A program made the position numbers and the translations under genes. Below the pieces are notes generated by a model. That model saw only the letters and a program-made list of their open reading frames with translations, had not been told where the DNA came from and ran no database searches. This document shows, one piece after another, positions 1 through 10,874 of a stretch of DNA of 64,000 bases. The stretch is taken from positions 3,516,501 through 3,580,500 of the forward strand of contig JAGMUV010000002.1 of NCBI GenBank assembly GCA_020744425.1. Direction: 5' to 3'. The stretch is from Dactylonectria macrodidyma (lineage: Eukaryota > Ascomycota > Sordariomycetes > Hypocreales > Nectriaceae). Position 1 is the stretch's first letter. The number at the start of each line of letters is the position of its first letter.

Positions 1-2247
1 GCGGCCTTCTTGAGAAAGTGTGTCCCTGGGGAACCTGACCTTGCCGAACGCAATGTTCTTGTACATTTGCTGCGTATCCTCGGCGTAAAATGGACTCCAG
101 CCGCAGCACATCTCGAAAACCAGGACACCAAGAGACCAGAAGTCGACCATTTTGGTATACCCCGACTCGTCAAGAAGCACCTCCGGTGCAAGGTACTCAG
201 TAGTTCCGCAAAAGGTGTTCGTGGTGTCATTCTTGGTGAGATTGGCCTTGGAAAGACCGAAGTCGCACAGGGCAATGTGGCCGTTGGCATCGAGAAGAAT
301 GTTTTCCGGCTTCAAGTCTCGATACACAATGTCGCTGTGGTGCAGGTGCTGGATAGCCAAGATCAACTCGGCGATATAGAATTTGGCGCGTTTCTCATCG
401 AACCGTCCCTCCTTTTGAAGATGCCAAAAGAGCTCTCCTCCAGACATGTAGTCAGTGACCAGATATAGCTCTGAAGGCGTCTGGAACGAGAATTTCAGGC
501 CGACGATAAAGGGTGAGTCGGACATTGCTGTTCGCACAAGAATGTTTCGCTCGCCCACAGTGTGTGCTACCTCCTTCTTCTGCACAATGACTTTCTTCTG
601 TAGGACTTTCATTGCGTAGATGCGCTGTGTATCCTTCTTTCGTACCTGATAGACTTGGCCAAACGTCCCCTTGCCGATGAGCTTAAGAATATCGAAGTCG
701 GTTGGACCAAAGTGCTTGCGTTCCGATCTCTGGTAGATGGCTTCAACGTAAATCTCACCCGTCGGTGCATTCTCAGCCATGGTGTCGGCGTGACCCTCCA
801 ATTGGAACCATCCCTTGACAGGATTGTTGGGATCTGTGACGGCCTGAAAGTCAACATGTCCCAGAAACTCGTCGCCTGTAGTGGCATGGTCGTAGACGGA
901 GACATCAACAAGCATCTTTGAATCCACCACATCACTTCTCTTTATTAGTGGACAGAATTCTACCAGCACCCAATGTTTGCTGGGGACTTACAAGGCTGCT
1001 TCAGCATCCCACTTGGGGCTCGTAAATGACGTTCGTGAGTTGCGGTTTCGGAACGTGTTGTAATCGGTGATGCTCGTGTTGCTGCTTTGACGGCTGCGCA
1101 TTGGGATGGCCATGGCACGGCCAGAGTCGCTTCCTTGTCGCTGAATGGCGATTCCACCCATCCCCGGAGTGGCGACCCTGAGGTTTTCTTCTCCTTCCTC
1201 GGTGTACCGGGGACCACTGGAGATCAGTTCACTCCGTTGGAACACGACGACGACATAAGGGTCTCGGCTCTTCCGCAAACCTCGAGCTTCCGTGATCTTG
1301 ATGGTCAGTTTACCCTTGGTGCTCGGCGCCTGGGCTCCACCCGAGGATCTCGGAGTCTGAGTTCCGCTAACTTCAGCACCATCGTGGCTCGCTCTCCCGG
1401 AGCTGGCCCTCCCATCCGACGCCGACGGCCGAGCGGCAGAGAGGGCTCGTGTGGGGGTTGGAGGTCCGCTCTTGAACGTCATAGCACGAGTTAGCTCCTT
1501 GAGTCCATCAAGAGAGTACCACTTGCCTGGGGTGGGACGAGTGGGAGGAGCAGTCGAATCAGAAGGGGCGTCATGAGGTGAAGTAGAATTAGAGTCTTTG
1601 GAAAGTGTTGTGGATGTGGAAGGGTCCGATTTAGGAGATGATGAGTCATCGGATTGAAAATGTGTAGTGGTGAAGAGAGAAATGCCAGCAGCGTTAGGTC
1701 GTGATGGCAATGGGGCAGGAGACTTTGCAGGTGCAGCAGCGCTGCTGCTGTCTGCGCCTGCAGAAATCATGACTTGGAAGAGGGAGCAGCCAGCAGAAGA
1801 TGGCTGAGACGTTGGTGGAGTTGGGTAAGGGTCGGGAATACTTTGCTCAGCGTGCTCTGCCCTTTGCTCTGTGCCTGGCTCGAGACCTTGAGGCTCGGGT
1901 TGCGACAAGAGCAAAAGGTCTGGAGTTAAGGAAACGCCTGAGCAGTCTTGAAGAGAGTTCTCGGTGTGCGCCCGCGACTGCAGGTCGGTGGGTGGAGTGG
2001 ATTCGCCACGGGCCTGGTCCGGAGGCATAGCACTCTCGGGCTGGCCGGGCACTTGAGAGGAAATGCTGGCTGTAGAAGGGTTTAGACGAACCTGGCCAAA
2101 GTAGCTCATGATGCCGGGCAAGCGTTTGTCCTGTAGGTCGGGTTGGGGGGTGGCTACGCCAGAACGAGGCGTTTCGAAACCAAGGTGATCGACGCCATCA
2201 TCCTCCGTGGCTGCGGACCTGTTGGTTTGGTCAATAACCCCATGCAT
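1..2247 (-). CDS. SCH9: AGC-family serine/threonine kinase Sch9 (C2 domain + kinase), 3' end cut by window
   Basis: Nutrient-signalling kinase acting downstream of TORC1. Exons (minus): 2247-992 and 934-<1; intron 935-991 (57 bp, GTAAGT donor, CTAAT branch, AAG acceptor). Exon 1 codes a Ser/Thr/Pro-rich N-terminus (residues ~1-310) with a segment PRSGVATPQPDLQDKRLPG, then a C2 domain starting with KLTIKITEARGL (~312) that crosses the intron (WDAEAAL|FDVVDSK). The kinase follows from ~residue 497: GKGTFGQV loop, AMKVL lysine, YRDLKPEN catalytic loop, CDFGLSK, and FCGTTEYLAPEV activation segment. The order C2 then kinase is diagnostic of Sch9 among AGC kinases. The coding end, including the AGC tail with hydrophobic motif, lies outside the window. 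Start chosen at the ATG at 2247, preceded by AAAA; an upstream exon cannot be excluded because 5' DNA is long and gene-free. Confidence 0.93.
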
Positions 2248-4236
2248 TTTTGTAAGAGATTTCGAGTGAGTGAATAAATGCTTTTGCCCCGAGGATGCGG
2301 CGCGGGGAAGAGCAAAGTGGGAACACTAGTTCATGACGGCTGCCAAGCGCGTCGACTAGAAGGGAAACAGGGCAAAGAGCCGTAAAGAACCGTGAGGTAC
2401 GGCGAGGGATAGCGGCTCTGAAGAGGTGACTATGACGAGAAAAACACGGGATGGGGAAGGGGCTGTTGAGGTCTCGAGGGCGGTGGTGTGGTGCGGGCGT
2501 GGGTTCCAAGGCCCTGGGTTTCCGAGGCAGTGGAGGGCCGGGCTGCAACAACAACAGAGAGCGGAGACGGGCCCAGGAGCGGATATGGAGGGCAGAAAGC
2601 GGGAGCAAAATCCAAAGAAAGAGCACAGAGACTGCAAAGACTGCAGACGCAGGCGGGGGAGGAGAAAGAGGTGGTGGAAAGGGGAATGACGAGATCGATT
2701 TTGTTTGGTAACAGCAGAGCAGCGTGAGCCATGTGGCCGGGGGTGGCCTTGTTCGAGGCTTGTCTGACCGACAGGAGACGAGAGGAGACTTGAAGGCCCT
2801 GGAGCGTTGCGTGGGTGGACGACCGCCCAGTGCTGATGGCGGGGGCGAGCAAAACGCAGGGACTGAGCAACTGGGCTTGAGCGACCAAGGCCGGCGGATG
2901 GGATCCAATCACGGCGGAGGCGAGTCAGGCCGCAAAGGGAGCTCGTTGCATGTGGTAAAGCCTTTTTGGGGACCTCTTTAGGGACCTCTAGGGAGGGCAG
3001 CCTTCGATGCTGCGCTGGTGGACTTGTGGGCTTGTGGATTGGGAGGGACTGGCCGATCATGGATGGCGAAAGCTCGGGTCCACCGCGATGTCGTCAAGGG
3101 ACGGCTTGGGCTTGGGCTCGGGCTTGAACTTGATTGGTACTGGGTGTACTTTGTAGCATGTTGTTGGCCAAGAGCCTCCCGCAAGCCCCCGTCCTCCCAT
3201 TCCCAGGATCGGGTTGCACCCAGAACTACTGGAGAATTGCTTCCCGTCCTGCGTGCCAGGCGGCTCATCCCAGCTCATCAGGGCAAAAGTGGCGGTGGTG
3301 GTTGGGGAAGTCGGGGAGGGGGAGTCCTAAGTCCTGTTTCCAGCTACCGGTTCCCTGTTCCCAGCTGCCTGCCTTTGCGCCAACGCCTTGTCTGACACCG
3401 CACTTGGCGACAGGCTTACGGCTCAGTGGCTGGCAGGGAGTTTTCTTTGGAGGGCTACAGCGCCTAGCCGGTTCCTTGAGGGGAAGGGGAGAAGATTTCC
3501 ACGGCAGGCGGTGTCGGGGGTCAGGAGCCCACTGAGACTAGCCTGAAGAAGATGCTGACTCGATAGCTGGGCTGCTGAGCTCAGGTGCTGAGCCGCCATC
3601 CTTGGTCGTCGCCACCAGAGTGAGGGCCAGTCTCCAGTGAAGGCCATTGAGGGTTGGTGAGGGGCTCTTCCAGTTGCAAAGCAGGGACCACTCCACGGCC
3701 AGGGGCACGTTGCAGGCCAAGACATGGCTCCAAAAAAAAAGCGACGAGACATGTAGGGGACGGGGGACGGTGGACGCCAGCTTTGGGCCGCAATGAATGG
3801 AGATAACATGGTGAAACTGGTAAGACGGAATCGGTGGAGAAAATGAGATACGCAGCGGATTCCATCTGCATGTGCGAGGATGGGGAAGTTTTGGGAAGGT
3901 ACTGGATAAGAGCAGAGCCGAGCAGAGGAAATGAAATAGAAAACGTACTTTGACATCATCGCCTGGGTAGCCCGTCGCAGCAGATCAAAGCCGCCCTGGT
4001 TGGCCGCTGCGCTCTCGGTGCCCGTCATGGCGGCGACAAGCTGGGGGGCGGGTGCTACCACCGCTGCTTAGGATAGGTACGTAGGCCGGGTCCGGACGAC
4101 GGGGGCTAGGTGACGGCGGCGAAAGGTTCGAGATGGAGGACGTCGAGGGCGTTCGAGGGCGTCGACGTACGCCTGCGGTGGTCGCGAGATCAAGGTCAAG
4201 GAGGTGTTGGAGGAAGACAACCTGGGGAGAGACTGC
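2248..4236. other. Long SCH9 upstream region, no firm gene
   Basis: About 2 kb without a supported gene. It probably holds the SCH9 promoter and a long 5' leader (the SCH9-sense strand is rich in C/T tracts around 2560-2690). One element stands out: on the minus strand an ATG at about 4028 with strong context (GCCGCC before ATG) opens 27 codons beginning MTGTESAAANQGG and ends at a good donor (AAA|GTACGT near 3950). No following exon could be recognised, so it is treated as a possible leader exon or uORF, not as a gene. Confidence 0.4.
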
Positions 4237-4635
4237 TTAGGTAGGAGACGATGGTTTATGTTGGGAGGAGAGAAAGATGGAGCTGCAGAGGGCGAGCTGG
4301 ATGGAGAAGATGATAAGATGTCGTTTTGGGGCGAAGTGAGAGAGGGTGGGCTGGGCGAGGTTAAAGCCGCCGTACAGTGCGCCGTGACTGATGATGACGG
4401 AGGCAGCGAGCGATATGCCACAAACTAAAGCAGCGGCGGCCTGGGATGGAAAAAGGGCCCGCAACCGCGAGCGAGTCCGCGACACACTTGTCCTCGTCGA
4501 GGTGGCGGGGGAGGACGAGTTTCGGCCGGCTCTATCGGAGGGGTAGATTTTAGAGTTGACCGAGGTGGAGAGAAGAGTAGGGAAGGGATTGGTGTCGTTG
4601 CGTGATGATGCTGATGTGTTTGTCGATGCCTCCAT
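4237..4635 (-). CDS. Hypothetical 132-aa protein with two hydrophobic segments
   Basis: Single open frame with an acceptable ATG context (GAAGCCG before ATG). The N-terminal half (residues 1-68) is Ser/Thr/Arg-rich. It is followed by two hydrophobic stretches, roughly residues 69-90 (AAAALVCGISLAASVIISHG) and 107-122 (HLIIFSIQLALCSSIFL), which could be membrane helices. I do not recognise the family. The frame closes at a TAA with no clear splice donor. The DNA downstream is also Ser/Pro coding-like in other frames, so the real gene could be longer and spliced, or this could be leader sequence of the SCH9 transcript. Low confidence that it is translated. Confidence 0.3.
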   Translation of the reverse strand: MEASTNTSASSRNDTNPFPTLLSTSVNSKIYPSDRAGRNSSSPATSTRTSVSRTRSRLRALFPSQAAAALVCGISLAASVIISHGALYGGFNLAQPTLSHFAPKRHLIIFSIQLALCSSIFLSSQHKPSSPT

Positions 4636-7600
4636 CGGCTTCTAGTTCGTCCTGTCGTGTGGTGAAGTTGTGAGTTGATGCCCGCCCCAAAGCCCCCCCC
4701 CGTGAATTTCGATACGGCACCGCCGCCTTGCTGCTGGCTTAAGTTTGCTGCTGCTGCGGCTTTCTTCGCTCTGACATCCTGCAGGCCCAGCAGCGTGCAG
4801 GTAGCGAAAGGCGGAAATGGTCAGCTCAGCCCAGTATTAGGCAGGCACATGCACATCTCAGATCCCCATCCGTTCTCACGGTTCTTGTAAACTGCGCTGT
4901 ACTTGCAGCGGGTTCGGCGCCATCCGCCCTAAGGGATCCGCCGCTCAGCACCATGACCCCTCATTCTCAGGTGAGATCCTTGACCTGCCTATAAGCATTG
5001 AGGTAAGGAAAGGTACTGACGTCAATTCGTTGCCTTGCTACCCAGTTTCTCGATGTCCGGGCTGGCGGATCGAGGTCTGTTATGTGATTGGTTGATTGGC
5101 CCCTCGAGATCCCGATAAAAGGGCGAGCGAGCCTCCGAGCCTCTGAGGAGAGAGGAGGGCCAAAGACGCCGAGTTATGTCTCGGGAGAAGGGGAGGGGGG
5201 CGTCGATGTGGTGGTTTCTGGAAGGCCAGCGACGTTCAGTTGCATGACAGGGCGCTCCCACTTACCTTACCTTACCTACCTTCTGCAGAAAGCCACCCAC
5301 CAAGTTACGTACCTACGGAGCTACCATCATCCACCATCCATCATCCACAGTGCGTATAAAACCCGCCCCGATAGTTGGTGCGGCGGCCGGCAGAGGCGAT
5401 CGAATGCTCGCTGGACCACGGCGGGCGGACACGCAAAAGTGGAGTCTTTCACTTCCGCGGGTGTGGATTTCATTAAGCGGGCTTTGATAGCCCCGCTTGC
5501 TCATGCCGCGTGCGGGATCTCCGCTCAGACGTGCTTTTGTTGGTTTGCTGGCTTGCCTGTCTACTGTCTACCTGTGAAGGCATTCCGGTAGTGCACTGGA
5601 ACAAAACGCCTCAGGTGGCAGCCAAGGAGTCCAAGACATGCATGAGCTGAAGCTGACTACAGGCAAGACAACCCGTGGAAGCTTCGACGCAAGTCATTCA
5701 AAGTGTGCCCTGTGGCAGGCCGAGTCAGGTATTCTGGTGTCGGATGCTGTCTTGAGGGCGCATTAGTTTGCATGGTTAGGTACAGACACAGCAAATAGTT
5801 CGATAGCCAAAATGACTCGAACCCCCAACATCAAGCTGAAATGGGTGGTAGCCAGGTCAAGACTCAAAACCGCTTGTTGGCATCTGAATTCCAAGTCCAA
5901 ATAACCATGTCAGACTCACCTCAGCTGCATATCCTTGCCACTGCAAAGGATTTATCATTTATGTAACGTTATAGCAGGGCAGTTGCTCTTAACAACGCAG
6001 CAAAGAGACTTTTGGTTCCGGGGTGCGCGATGCTCAGCCCTCCAGGACGCTGCATCTCGCCTCCCGATCCCGATATCGTAAACGCCCACCTGCATCCAAG
6101 CAACGTTTTCCTTTTTCGGGCATCATACGCCTGCCTACTTGTCATATCTCACACAGGTCATAACGTCGGCGAAAGGTTCTTTTTTCTTTTTCATCTGCCC
6201 ACGTCCTTTGCTGCATCCGCCACTCTGACATCGATTTGGGCCAGGTCTCGGCCGGTGAAGTGACGCTCTCCAATGACAGTGGTGATGCTCAATACTTAGG
6301 AACTTGGAACATCCTGGCAACATTACTCGGGCGGCTCCAACCTCTTGCCGGACCCAGCATTGACCATCCATAGATTGCGAACCACAGTGTTGGAAATCTC
6401 GATTCCTAAATAGCACCCGCCTCCTATTAATTACTCTAGACTCAGCCTTTCCCATCTCGACGTGGTCATTTCCCTAAGCCAGGCAACATGTACGACGGAG
6501 ATGCAGCAAGCTCTCGTCAGCTCGTGCCTGGCTTGGACGATCGATAACATGCCGAGGCCTAGGTACAGGGGCTGTGTGCCAATGCCGAAGCGCAAACGTC
6601 GGGGTCAAATTCCGTAAGTTGGTACTTATTCATAAGTTGTAAATAAATTCCTGACCGCTTGAAGAATGTACCCCTGGTCCGGCTTGCGGCTGAAGCTGGC
6701 CTTGTATGACTGCGTGGCTATCCGGTCCAGGCGCCGATAAATGCGTTGTCACTATCACTAGTAGGTGGTCTATACTATTCGCAATGGCGCTGTGACTACA
6801 GTGGCTGATTGTAAACTTGTCAAGTCTATCGAAAGCCTCACCAGTGAATGAGCACATTCGGAGGCTGGCCGAGTGCTTGTCATCCACCCAAGCCATCCAT
6901 ACCCTTGATTCCAACACCATAGATCGATGGCGTATACCACGTAGGTAGTCTTTCAAGCTTTTAGTATCACAAATGCACTGTACAGGGGTTAGACGCGTAT
7001 TCTTGGCAGTGACCCTGCTATTCACTTACTGGTGTGGCGGTCAACAAGCGTAGCTAATCTGCATCACGCAGTAGCCGTAAACTCGGTTTCTGGCAAGACT
7101 ATAACCACACCCAAGTATCCTGGCACTAGGAATTGGAATTGGGTGCTTTGGTGTTGATATCATCCTCTATACGAAGCCAAAGACATGTGTCTAGGTCCGA
7201 CATAGATTTCTTGACGATATCAATGGTACATCTTAATCCCTGTAGGTTGTCCCATGATACTTGTGCAGCAGAAGCAACGATGCGACATTGCACCCAAATG
7301 TTCGCCTCCCAGCCCTCCAATACAACATGTCATTTTTTTCATGCCCACCAACCTACGACCCATCCGATTCCAGCGAGCTGGTCACCCCACGGTACGATCA
7401 CGTACTTTCGTTGTCATTCCCCCAAGCTTCCCCGAATCATTGGATGCTCGAGCGGTTGCAACGCCCCGGATCTGCGGCATCGCACCGACAAAGCATGTCA
7501 CATGTCTCACCACGTATATCACCCAACCCCGAAGCTCGGGTAGAGGGAACAGGGAAATGGATGGGAGAACCAAAGCGCCAGGACAAGCACGCGTGACCCG

Positions 7601-8869
7601 GGCTTGAAGACAGACATATTTGACATGTCATGTTCAGAGAGTCTCGGCGAACGAGCTCCAGCTGCCGGGCGAAGGGCTTCATTAGATGGAATGTTAGTCT
7701 CGAGCCATGTGAACGAGACCGTCTAAGCCGTGGCCGTTTTGATCATGCTTCAGCAGCGCATACATGAAAAAGTTCACGTATGCATCTGATACAATGTTGC
7801 ACCGACGTAGTGGGGGTACATTCGCCTCTACTGTTGCAAATTGCCGTGCAACTGACCGCGCCGTACACAATAATTATTAATAGCGTTGCTTATCTTTGCT
7901 GGAAAAAATTATTCACCAGCAAGATTCCGATTCTCGAGAGGTTTATAAATTTGTTAGTTGATGCCAAGCATGTCAGATGTCTCGTGATTGAAGCAGGCTC
8001 CGTGGCGTGACGATTGTTGTAAGCTACGAAGCTCGAATTATTGACCCGATAAGCTCGTAAACAAACCGACATCAGAATTTTGAAAAAAAAAAAAAAATTG
8101 AAAAAAAAAATTTGTAATTAACTTTGGGAAATACCATGTTTACATGGGTTGTGTTGATAGGTGGAAGACAACACCATGCATTTGGTCTTACCATTGACGT
8201 GCTCCGTCTTTGGAAGTGAAATTTATACTTAGTGTGATTTTGGTATATATAATTGATACACTATGGAATGTGCAGGGCATTTCATTGAACTCTATGATTT
8301 TTTATCTTCTCGTTTTGTAATTAAATGACTATTTTCATTTGTTCGTGTTGCATTGCTCGACTGACGTTGTCAGTTTTTGGTGTTCGCTCTTATATGTTCG
8401 AAGCGTGTTAAGTCACCAAATCTGAGTGTATCCTACCTTCATGCTCAGAACTATTCGAAACACACACAACTGAGCTACTGTCTCCATGAATCGACAGGTA
8501 TTATAAGCTCATCACCCATGATTATCTCAGTGCGGCCATTTTTGAGTCTCGAGGTATTGTCTTGAGAAGACCAATTCAGAAATGCATTTGTCCTGTATGC
8601 CGTTCTCAACAATTTTCCCCCATCTCAGGGCTCATGACACGGCCCACAGCTTTTCGCGATACGAAGAACAAACCCATACCGTTGGCGAAATCTACTTTTA
8701 AGACAACGTTTAACCCCTATTCCGAACTGAGCTGCAAGCATGATGCAGTATTTGCTGGCTAGAAGCCACTCCCCGCCGAGGTTCTCACCGCCCTCATTCA
8801 ACGACAACCAACCCCATGGCGGTCAGGAGGACGCGCCAAATTCCTAAAGGGATCCAGACGAGTTGCAAC
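4636..8869. other. Gene-poor stretch with AT-rich core
   Basis: About 4.2 kb with only short, unsupported open frames on both strands. 4640-6600 looks like ordinary intergenic DNA. 7780-8500 is clearly more AT-rich than the rest of the window and contains an A14 run and an A10 run at about 8083-8110. No TIRs, LTRs, tRNA or transposase motif could be made out by eye. Two minus-strand frames (6630-7025 and 7126-7320) read somewhat protein-like but match nothing I know. Confidence 0.5.
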
Positions 8870-9196
8870 TCACTGCTTAGAGTCGTGAATCATCTTGAGC
8901 CATTTCTGTTCCATGTCCGACGTTACCCCCTGGGGATACGCCTTGGACGTGTCCTTGTCCCGCGGCAGCAGCGGGTCGGGATAGTGTCCTGAAGAGAGCT
9001 GTCATCAGCTTCGGGGTCTGTGCCTTATCGTTGTTCGCCTGGACAACACCAGCACGACAACATGGGACAGAGTGGAACGAAACGTGTAAAACGTACTCGT
9101 GTTGAACTTTGGGTCCACTAGCTTTGATTTGACCGTCTCGCACTCCTCCATCATCCTCCTCGCGCTGGTGTTAGCGCTCGACGTGTCAGCCGCCAT
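8870..9196 (-). CDS. Small conserved-looking 72-aa protein, two exons
   Basis: Exons (minus): 9196-9097 (100 nt) and 8988-8870 (119 nt); intron 8989-9096 with GTACGT donor and TTCAG acceptor. The sum of 219 nt gives 72 residues plus stop, and the phase-1 junction reads FNT-R-HYPDP. The protein starts MAADTSSANTSARR, is charged (MEECETVKSKL), has a Pro/Asp-rich middle (HYPDPLLPRDKD) and ends with a helix-like QKWLKMIHDSKQ. There is no signal peptide, membrane segment or Cys motif. The family is not recognised. An ATG 45 nt upstream (9241) is in frame and could add 15 residues. The clean splice phase is the main support for a real gene. It is divergent from the SUZ-domain gene. Confidence 0.7.
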
Positions 9197-9929
9197 CGGG
9201 TGCTGAGGGATGGGAGATGATGAACGCGGTCCGCCCTGCATTGCGCTGCCAGAAGGGGAGCGTATGGAGAAAAGAAAGAGAGCAAAGTTTTATTGCAGGC
9301 AAAGACGGTGTCGAGCAACAACAGATTTGCCGTATTCGACGAAAGACCTCAATCTCAAGGAAGACGGGATATCTGGAAACGTTGAGTTACATCTGATGGA
9401 TGAAGCAGCGGCGGCTCAGCTTCGGTATCGCTATCTGGTCTGCCCCGCCATCCATGACAAGGCAACCCCACAAACCTACCTAGGACGGATCTCGGCGCTA
9501 GGTCCTTACCGCGTAGGCCCGTAGAGGTGCTGCTGGAACATCCAGGTTCTAATTAGCAGAAGCGACCTCGGAGCTACAAAGGCGCCCTGCGGCTCCAGCG
9601 CTGGGGTCCAAGTCGTCATCAGGTTCCCCATCTTGGCGGTCTCCCTCCACCTAGGTTAGGTTGGCGCACCACTGGGCCCTTTGGATTTTGGACATGACTA
9701 GGGCGGCCCCACGCCGGTGGCTTACTGTGAGGCCCAAACTTGACCCAAAGATCACCATCTCTTTCAACCCATCGAAAATCCCTGTTTGCAGAACCAGGCT
9801 TTCCACGTCACAACTCCCCAACTAGGCACAATCAACACTCTCACCGCCGAGAAGCAGCTCTTCTGGCTTCGCAATTCGAGTCTCAACTTTTCATCTCACC
9901 ACACAAATAAACCACACCGAACGACAACC
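9197..9929. promoter_or_regulatory. Divergent promoter region, small protein gene / SUZ gene
   Basis: About 730 bp between two head-to-head starts (9196 minus, 9930 plus). The last ~150 bp before 9930 are rich in CA/CT and look like a leader for the plus-strand gene. No specific operator motif was recognised. Confidence 0.4.
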
Positions 9930-10850
9930 ATGGGGAAACAGACGACGGTCCCGGATGCATGGGAGGACGACTGGGAAAGCCAGGCGGACAAGGCAGCCGA
10001 CCAGAACCAAGGGCCGCCGCAACAGCCAGAACTCCAGGCTCCTCTTACCAAAGCAGAGCGCCTCGCTCAGCACGCCGAGGCGAATCGAAAAATATGGGAA
10101 TCTGCGTAAGCTCAACTCCTTGCTCCCCGCCTCCCTTCTTTCCCATGAAGGGCAGCCTCTAAGCTACCTATAGCTAACGCCCTTCTTCTTTGCCGCAGTG
10201 ATGCTCCTCAGACGTTCCACTACGTCGACTCCAACGCCAATGTGCCCCTCGCCAGCGCTTTCAAGCCGCAGGTAAAGGTGCTCAGCCGGAAACCCGCCAT
10301 TGCCAAGCGGGATCCTGTCACGGGCAAATTGATCGACGACGAGGAAGAAGCAGCCAAGAAGGAAGTCCAGCTGAGCCCCGAGGAAATCCGAGCAAAGCAG
10401 AAGCGGGATCGGGAAGAGAAGCAGCGCCGCTATGAGGAAGCCCGCGCAAAGATCTTTGGCGAGTCCAATCCGCCATCGGGAGCGTCGTCACCAGGCACCG
10501 TTACCCCACCCCGATCCGACGGCCACTTTACTCCCCGGGGACGAGGCCGAGGCCGAGGAGGGTATCGCAACAACAATAGTAACAACAATGAGAACCGCCA
10601 GTCTGATAACCGGCAATTCGATAACCGTCAGTTCGACGCCCCCCGAAGACCACACAACCCCTCGGGCTCCGGCCGCGAATTGTACGACCCCAACTTCACA
10701 CCAAAGCCAGAGCCTGCGCAACCCAAACGGGCAAATGACGGTTCGAATCCATCGAGGGCCGATCAGAACCCAATTAGAGCACCGAGAGGACCGGACGGGA
10801 GTGGAAGGGGAGGGTTCGGCTTCGCTCAGCGAGGTGCCAAAGAGAGTTGA
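9930..10850 (+). CDS. SUZ domain-containing RNA-binding protein (SZRD1-like), 275 aa
   Basis: Exons 9930-10105 and 10199-10850; intron of 93 bp (GTAAGC...GCAG), phase 2, 828 nt in all. The protein starts MGKQTTVPDAWEDDWE, a short acidic W-containing N-terminus common in this fungal family. A SUZ domain lies at about residues 85-145: KVLSRKPAIAKRDPVTGK, then LSPEEIRAKQKRDREEKQRR and YEEARAKIFGE. The C-terminal half is low-complexity: RGRGRGRGG (RGG-type), Asn/Gln-rich repeats (NRQFDNRQFD), and a Gly/Arg-rich end with GRGGFGFAQRG. SUZ domains bind RNA, so a role in mRNA metabolism is inferred. Its stop lies 24 bp from the NAR1 stop on the other strand, so the 3' UTRs must overlap. Confidence 0.9.
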
Positions 10851-10874
10851 TTTTATCTATCGACCAGCTTACCC

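Noticed and set aside
5088..5591. 167-codon plus-strand open frame
   Set aside because: No domain, odd composition, no start context; looks like random open sequence.
5805..5830. GGGTTCGAGTC-like T-loop on the minus strand
   Set aside because: The stem bases around the loop are not complementary and no D arm is present at the right distance.
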